64,000 nucleotides of DNA from Bog-532 sp963830385 (GTDB taxonomy: Bacteria > Actinomycetota > Actinomycetes > Streptosporangiales > Streptosporangiaceae), in the NCBI GenBank assembly GCA_963830385.1, contig CAWHMD010000009.1:186001-250000 (forward strand). The letters are read 5' to 3'. Below, in pieces: positions 60,407 to 64,000 of this stretch. The translations under genes and the position numbers were made by a program. Below the pieces are notes generated by a model, which was not told the DNA's origin, ran no database searches, and worked only from the letters and a program-made list of their open reading frames with translations. Position 1 is the stretch's first letter. Each line of letters starts with the position of its first letter.

Positions 60407-61141
60407 CTGACGGTCACCTTCGCCGGCTCCGGTGCCGCCTTCGGCGACGGTGGCCGGTTCCAGGCGTGCATCCACCTGCGTCCCGCCGACGGTCCGCCGG
60501 TCCTGCTCGACTGCGGCGCCACCTCGCTCAGCGCGCTGAAGGCCTGCCGCCTGGACCCCGGCGAGCTCCGCGCGGTGTTCGTCTCCCACCTGCACGCCGA
60601 TCACTTCGGCGGCCTGCCGTTCCTGATCCTGGACGGCCAGTTCACCCGGCGCACCCGCCCGCTGACCGTGGCCGGGCCACCCGGGACCGGACGCCGCCTG
60701 CACGACAGCATGGAGCTGGCCTTTCCGGGTTCGGCCGGGGTGGCTCGCCGCTTCCCGGTCGACGTGGTCGAACTGGATCCCGGCGCCACCTCCGACGTCG
60801 CCGGCCTCACCGTCACCACATTCGCGGCCGACCACCCGAGCGGCGCCCCGCCGCTGTCGCTGCGCCTCACCGTGGGCGGGAAGGTCATCGGCTACACCGG
60901 CGATACCGCCTGGAGCCCGGTCCTGCCCGCCGTCGCCGCCGGCACGGACCTGTTCATCGCCGAGGCCTACTACTTCGACAAGCCCGTGCCCTACCACCTG
61001 CGCCACGCCGACCTGGTGGCCCACCGCCCCGACCTCACCAGCCGCCGCATCGTCCTGACCCACCCGTCGGCGGACCTGCTCAGCCACCAGGACGAGCTGG
61101 CCTTCGACCTGGCGCACGACGGCCTCACCATCGAGCTTTAA
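60407..61141 (+). CDS. MBL-fold metallo-hydrolase with non-canonical start
   Basis: This is a metallo-beta-lactamase-fold hydrolase of 244 aa. The frame has no ATG, GTG or TTG before GTG 60575, which falls in the active-site motif FVSHLHADHFGG (HxHxDH). The protein clearly begins earlier: LTVTFAGSGAAFGDGGRFQA aligns with the fold's start, and CTG 60407 sits exactly where homologues have Met. Other metal residues are ADHPSGAPPLSLRL and GYTGDTAWSP (Asp), with LTHPSADLL at the end. Upstream stop TAA is at 60350. The CTG start is therefore an inference. It lies 40 nt after the zinc-finger gene. Confidence 0.72.
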   Translation: MTVTFAGSGAAFGDGGRFQACIHLRPADGPPVLLDCGATSLSALKACRLDPGELRAVFVSHLHADHFGGLPFLILDGQFTRRTRPLTVAGPPGTGRRLHDSMELAFPGSAGVARRFPVDVVELDPGATSDVAGLTVTTFAADHPSGAPPLSLRLTVGGKVIGYTGDTAWSPVLPAVAAGTDLFIAEAYYFDKPVPYHLRHADLVAHRPDLTSRRIVLTHPSADLLSHQDELAFDLAHDGLTIEL

Positions 61142-61247
61142 CCCGCGGACGGCCACCTCTGCGGCCGCCGCCCTCTCCAGCCACCGCAGTCCTACCAACC
61201 TCCGCCGTCCCAAACCCCGACAGCATCGAAGGCGCCAACCATGCTGC

Positions 61248-62461
61248 TAGTGCCGTAGCAGATTAGGTTTGCGCGGGTTGAGTTTCCCGGCGGGCGCTGA
61301 TCGCCGAGACTGGCGGTGTGAGCGAGCGGCTGCGTGTGCGCGAGATCGATGACGACGAGGGCCGGCGGCTGGTGCGGATCATCCGCCGGGGCAGCGGGTC
61401 GGTGGTGACCTGGCGGCGGGCGCAGATGGTGCTCCTGTCCGCGCAGGGCATGGACGCACCTGGTATCGCGAAGGTGGCGTTTACCAGCGAGGACCGGGTG
61501 CGGGACGTGATCCGCAACTTCAACGCCGACGGGTTCAGCTCGCTGTACCCGAAGTACAAGGGCGGCCGGCCGCCGAAGTTCACCCTGGTCCAGCGGCGGG
61601 AGATCAAAAAGGTCGCCCGGACTCATCCGGGTGACCACGGCCTGCCGTTTTCCACCTGGAGCCTGTCCAAGCTGGCGGAGTTCCTGGTGGCTGAGGGGGT
61701 GGTCGACGACATCAGCCACGAGGGCCTGCGCACGCTGCTCCGCGAGGAAGGCGTCACCTTTCAAAGGCTGAAAACGTGGAAGGCCTCGAAAGACCCGCGC
61801 TACGCCGAGAAGAAGGCGCGGGTCGAGCAGTTGTACGCGATCGCCGATCGCGAGGCGGTACCGCAGGACGGGGACCCGCAGGTGGTCCTCTGCGTGGACG
61901 AGTTCGGCCCGCTGAACCTGCAGCCGCACCCGGGCCGGCAGTGGGCCGCGGTCAGCGGCAAGGGGAAAGAGCCGGGCCGGGCGCCGCGCCGCCGGATGCG
62001 CGCGACCTATCACCGGACCGAGGGCGTCCGGCACCTGCTCGCCGCCTACGAGCTGGGCGAGGACAAGCTGTTCGGGCACGTCAAGCCGCGCAAGACCCGG
62101 GCCCGGTTCCTGGAGTTCTGCCGCTACCTGCGCTCGCTCTACCCGATCGAGACCAGGATCGCGATCATCTGCGACAACTTCAGCCCGCACCTGACCACGG
62201 CCAGGGACGGCCGCGTGGGCGCCTGGGCGGCGGCGGCCAACGTCGAGATCGCTTACACGCCCTCGAACGCGTCCTGGTTAAACCGCATCGAAGCCCAGTT
62301 CACGGCACTGCGCTACTTCGCGCTCGACGGCACCGACCACGCCACCCACAAAGACCAGGCCAGCATGATCCGCCGGTACATCATCTGGCGGAACAACCAC
62401 GCCTACGACGAACGGCTCCGCCGCATCGTCGACCGGGCAAACGTAGCTTGATACGGCACTA
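61248..62461 (+). mobile_element. IS630-family insertion sequence with TA duplication
   Basis: The element runs about 61250-62459 (1210 bp), flanked by TA (61248-61249, 62460-62461) as expected for IS630/Tc1-type insertion. The ends are imperfect inverted repeats of about 30 bp: GTGCCGTAGCAGATTAGG on the left and GTGCCGTATCAAGCTACG on the right strand, both then GTTTGC. One transposase frame is intact. It appears complete and may be active. Confidence 0.85.
61318..62451 (+). CDS. IS630-family DDE transposase
   Basis: The 377-aa protein has an N-terminal helix-turn-helix region (WRRAQMVLLSAQGMDAPGIA, RVRDVIRNFNADGFSSLYPK) and a winged helix (LSKLAEFLVAEGVVDDISHE). The DDE core has Asp in LCVDEFGPLNLQ, Asp in IAIICDNFSPHLT and Glu in NASWLNRIEAQFTAL (the usual IS630 spacing). 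The stop lies inside the right terminal repeat. It is full length with no frameshift. It starts at GTG 61318. Confidence 0.93.
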   Translation: MSERLRVREIDDDEGRRLVRIIRRGSGSVVTWRRAQMVLLSAQGMDAPGIAKVAFTSEDRVRDVIRNFNADGFSSLYPKYKGGRPPKFTLVQRREIKKVARTHPGDHGLPFSTWSLSKLAEFLVAEGVVDDISHEGLRTLLREEGVTFQRLKTWKASKDPRYAEKKARVEQLYAIADREAVPQDGDPQVVLCVDEFGPLNLQPHPGRQWAAVSGKGKEPGRAPRRRMRATYHRTEGVRHLLAAYELGEDKLFGHVKPRKTRARFLEFCRYLRSLYPIETRIAIICDNFSPHLTTARDGRVGAWAAAANVEIAYTPSNASWLNRIEAQFTALRYFALDGTDHATHKDQASMIRRYIIWRNNHAYDERLRRIVDRANVA

Positions 62462-62760
62462 GTCCCGACCTCAGGCCGCCGGCGTGGCGGAAGCTTCCCA
62501 GCCACATGTGGCCTACAAGCCATACCGCTCGCCGCCCCCAACCCTCCGAGTCACAGGTGCCCCGTGGGCCACGGAAGCCGACGGGAGTGATTTTTGGCCA
62601 CCTCCCCGCCGTGGTCTTCACACGGGACCCCACCAGGACACCGGGTAGAAAAATCACCCGAAACCCCGAAGTTCCACCAGCCGGTCGCCAGCCCCGCCAC
62701 GCCAGCCTGGCCGGCCGCCAGCCCGCTGCGTCAGCCCCGCCGCCCCGGCAGCCCGGAACC
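62462..62760. other. Non-coding gap with a long inverted repeat
   Basis: This stretch of about 300 bp lies between the IS and the ABC exporter. CGGGAGTGATTTTT (62582-62595) pairs with AAAAATCACCCG (62649-62660), with a 53-nt interior and a two-base bulge. I see no gene. It could be a stem-loop end signal for the exporter gene. Confidence 0.5.
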
Positions 62761-64000
62761 TCAGGCCACCAGCTCCGTGTCCCCGGTGAAGGCTTCCCAC
62801 AGCTCTGCGTACACCCCACCCGCCGCAACCAGCTGGTCGTGCGAGCCGATCTCGGCGATCCGCCCGCCGTCCATCACCACGATCCGGTCGGCCGAAGCCG
62901 CCGTGGTCAGCCGGTGCGCCACCACGATCGTGGTCCGGCGCGCGGTCAGCTGCTCGGTGGCCCGGTTGACGGCGGCCTCCGAGGCCAGGTCCAGAGCGGC
63001 CGTCGCCTCGTCCAGCAGCAGGATGTCCGGGTCAACCAGCTGCGCCCGGGCCAGCGCCAGCAGCTGCCGCTGCCCGGCCGACAGGTTGCGGCCGCGCTCG
63101 CTGACCTCGTGGTAGTAGCCGCCGGGCAGCCGGGCGATCATCTCGTGCGCGCCGACCGCGCGGGCCGCGGCCTCAATCTCGGCGTCGGTGGCCGACGGGC
63201 GCCCGTAGGCGATGGCGTCGCGGACGGTGCCCGCGAACAGGTACACCTCCTGGGGAACCACGCCCAGCCGGTGCCGGTAGGAGGCCAGGTCGTAGGTGCG
63301 GACGTCGACCCCGTCGACCAGCACCGCCCCGCCGGTCACGTCGTAGAACCGGGCAATGAGCTTGACCATGGTGGACTTGCCCGCGCCGGTCTGCCCGACC
63401 AGCGCCACCGTCTCACCCGGGGCGATCGTCAGCGACACCCCGTCGATGGCGTCCCGGTTGGCGGTCTCGTAGCCGAAGCGCACGTCCCGGAACTCGATCC
63501 GGCCGTCCAGGCGAGACACCGGCCGCGGCGAGGCCGCCTCCGGCGTCGACGTCGGGATCTGCAGCAGGTCCTTGATCCGGCTCAGGCCGACCGCGGCCTG
63601 CTGGTAGCCGTCGAACACCTGCGACAGCTCCTGGACCGGCGAGAACACCATGTCGATGTAGAGCAGGTAGGCGATCAGCGCACCGGCGGTCAGCGCGCCG
63701 CTGCGCACCTGGCCGGTCGCGACGATGAGGACGATGGCACCGGCCAGCGTGGACAGCGTCTGCACGAACGGGAAGTACAGCGCGATCAGCCGCTGGGCCC
63801 GCATCCGGGCGTCCCGGTAGGACCCGCTGAGCTCGGCGAACCGGGCCTGGTTGCGGGCCTCCCGCCGGTAGGCCTGGGTCACCCGCAGGCCGGCCACGTT
63901 TTCCGCGAAGGTCGCGTTGACCACGCTGACCTTCTCCCGCGAGTCCTGGTAGGCCCTGGACGCCTTCGACCGGAACAGCACGGTCAGCACGATCAGGATC
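62761..64000 (-). CDS. ABC exporter (fused permease-ATPase), 5' end outside window
   Basis: Only about 413 C-terminal residues are here. The last two to three membrane helices (YFPFVQTLSTLAGAIVLIVA, GALIAYLLYIDMVFSPVQEL) are followed by the ATPase: Walker A GQTGAGKST, Q-loop VVPQEVYLFAGTVRDAIAYG, signature LSAGQRQLLALARA, Walker B ILLLDEATAALD and His in VVAHRLTT. It is an MdlB/multidrug-type half-transporter. A partner gene of the same type usually lies upstream, outside this window. Confidence 0.9.
   Translation of the reverse strand, partial: ILIVLTVLFRSKASRAYQDSREKVSVVNATFAENVAGLRVTQAYRREARNQARFAELSGSYRDARMRAQRLIALYFPFVQTLSTLAGAIVLIVATGQVRSGALTAGALIAYLLYIDMVFSPVQELSQVFDGYQQAAVGLSRIKDLLQIPTSTPEAASPRPVSRLDGRIEFRDVRFGYETANRDAIDGVSLTIAPGETVALVGQTGAGKSTMVKLIARFYDVTGGAVLVDGVDVRTYDLASYRHRLGVVPQEVYLFAGTVRDAIAYGRPSATDAEIEAAARAVGAHEMIARLPGGYYHEVSERGRNLSAGQRQLLALARAQLVDPDILLLDEATAALDLASEAAVNRATEQLTARRTTIVVAHRLTTAASADRIVVMDGGRIAEIGSHDQLVAAGGVYAELWEAFTGDTELVA

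Overview
This 64 kb window is high-GC DNA (about 70%) from a filamentous-type actinobacterium. The evidence is a complete conservon (cvnABCD), a SARP/BTAD regulator without an NB-ARC domain, several F420/PNPOx-fold proteins, DUF1707 and YbjQ-type proteins, and frequent GTG/TTG and leaderless starts. It reads as ordinary chromosome with scattered accessory pieces. It is not a prophage or a biosynthetic cluster. The genus cannot be fixed from the sequence alone.

Layout. 1-10.5 kb: an FAD monooxygenase (cut by the window edge) divergent from a TetR regulator across a perfect operator; an FMN alpha-hydroxyacid oxidase divergent from an SsuD-like/SsuE-like pair; a CocE-type hydrolase; a PNPOx protein; a lipoprotein serpin; and a frameshifted aldo/keto reductase divergent from a second TetR. 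10.5-25.3 kb: membrane and Ig-like proteins, a methyltransferase, DUF1810, a GT39-type glycosyltransferase, a duplicated YbjQ-domain protein, an HhH-GPD repair protein, a VOC protein, a homocitrate-synthase-like enzyme divergent from an HTH-citrate synthase fusion, DUF1707, an AAA+/TPR operon and an MFS exporter. 25.3-26.1 kb is non-coding and carries two 41-nt hairpins of identical geometry.

26-32.8 kb: a membrane diguanylate cyclase, an aldo/keto reductase, an amidase/APC permease operon, a PAP2 phosphatase and an FHA/zinc-ribbon protein. 32.9-39 kb: an SsuABC/TauABC-like importer with two tandem paralogous binding lipoproteins; an ACMSD-like amidohydrolase sits on the opposite strand inside the locus. 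39-40.2 kb is non-coding. 40.2-46.7 kb: cvnABCD followed closely by a ThDP enzyme. 46.7-48.1 kb: a CAU-anticodon tRNA, two gene remnants, a Phd/RelE toxin-antitoxin pair, and then a 49-nt copy of the tRNA 3' part, which looks like a small tRNA-associated island or its scar.

48.1-64 kb: a rhodanese, a zinc-ribbon gene broken by an in-frame stop, a PPOX protein, a PhyH dioxygenase behind a perfect 25-bp palindrome, an AraC/MFS divergent pair, an arginase-fold protein, map divergent from a small XRE regulator with twin operators, an alpha/beta hydrolase, the SARP protein, pyrD, a zinc-finger protein, an MBL-fold hydrolase without a canonical start codon, an intact IS630-family element with TA target duplication, and the end of an ABC exporter. 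The commonest regulatory layout is a divergent pair sharing one operator region. Of the candidates for something undescribed, the homocitrate-synthase-like/HTH-citrate synthase pair, the twin 41-nt hairpins and the tRNA-flanked island deserve the most attention. None is proven new from sequence alone.
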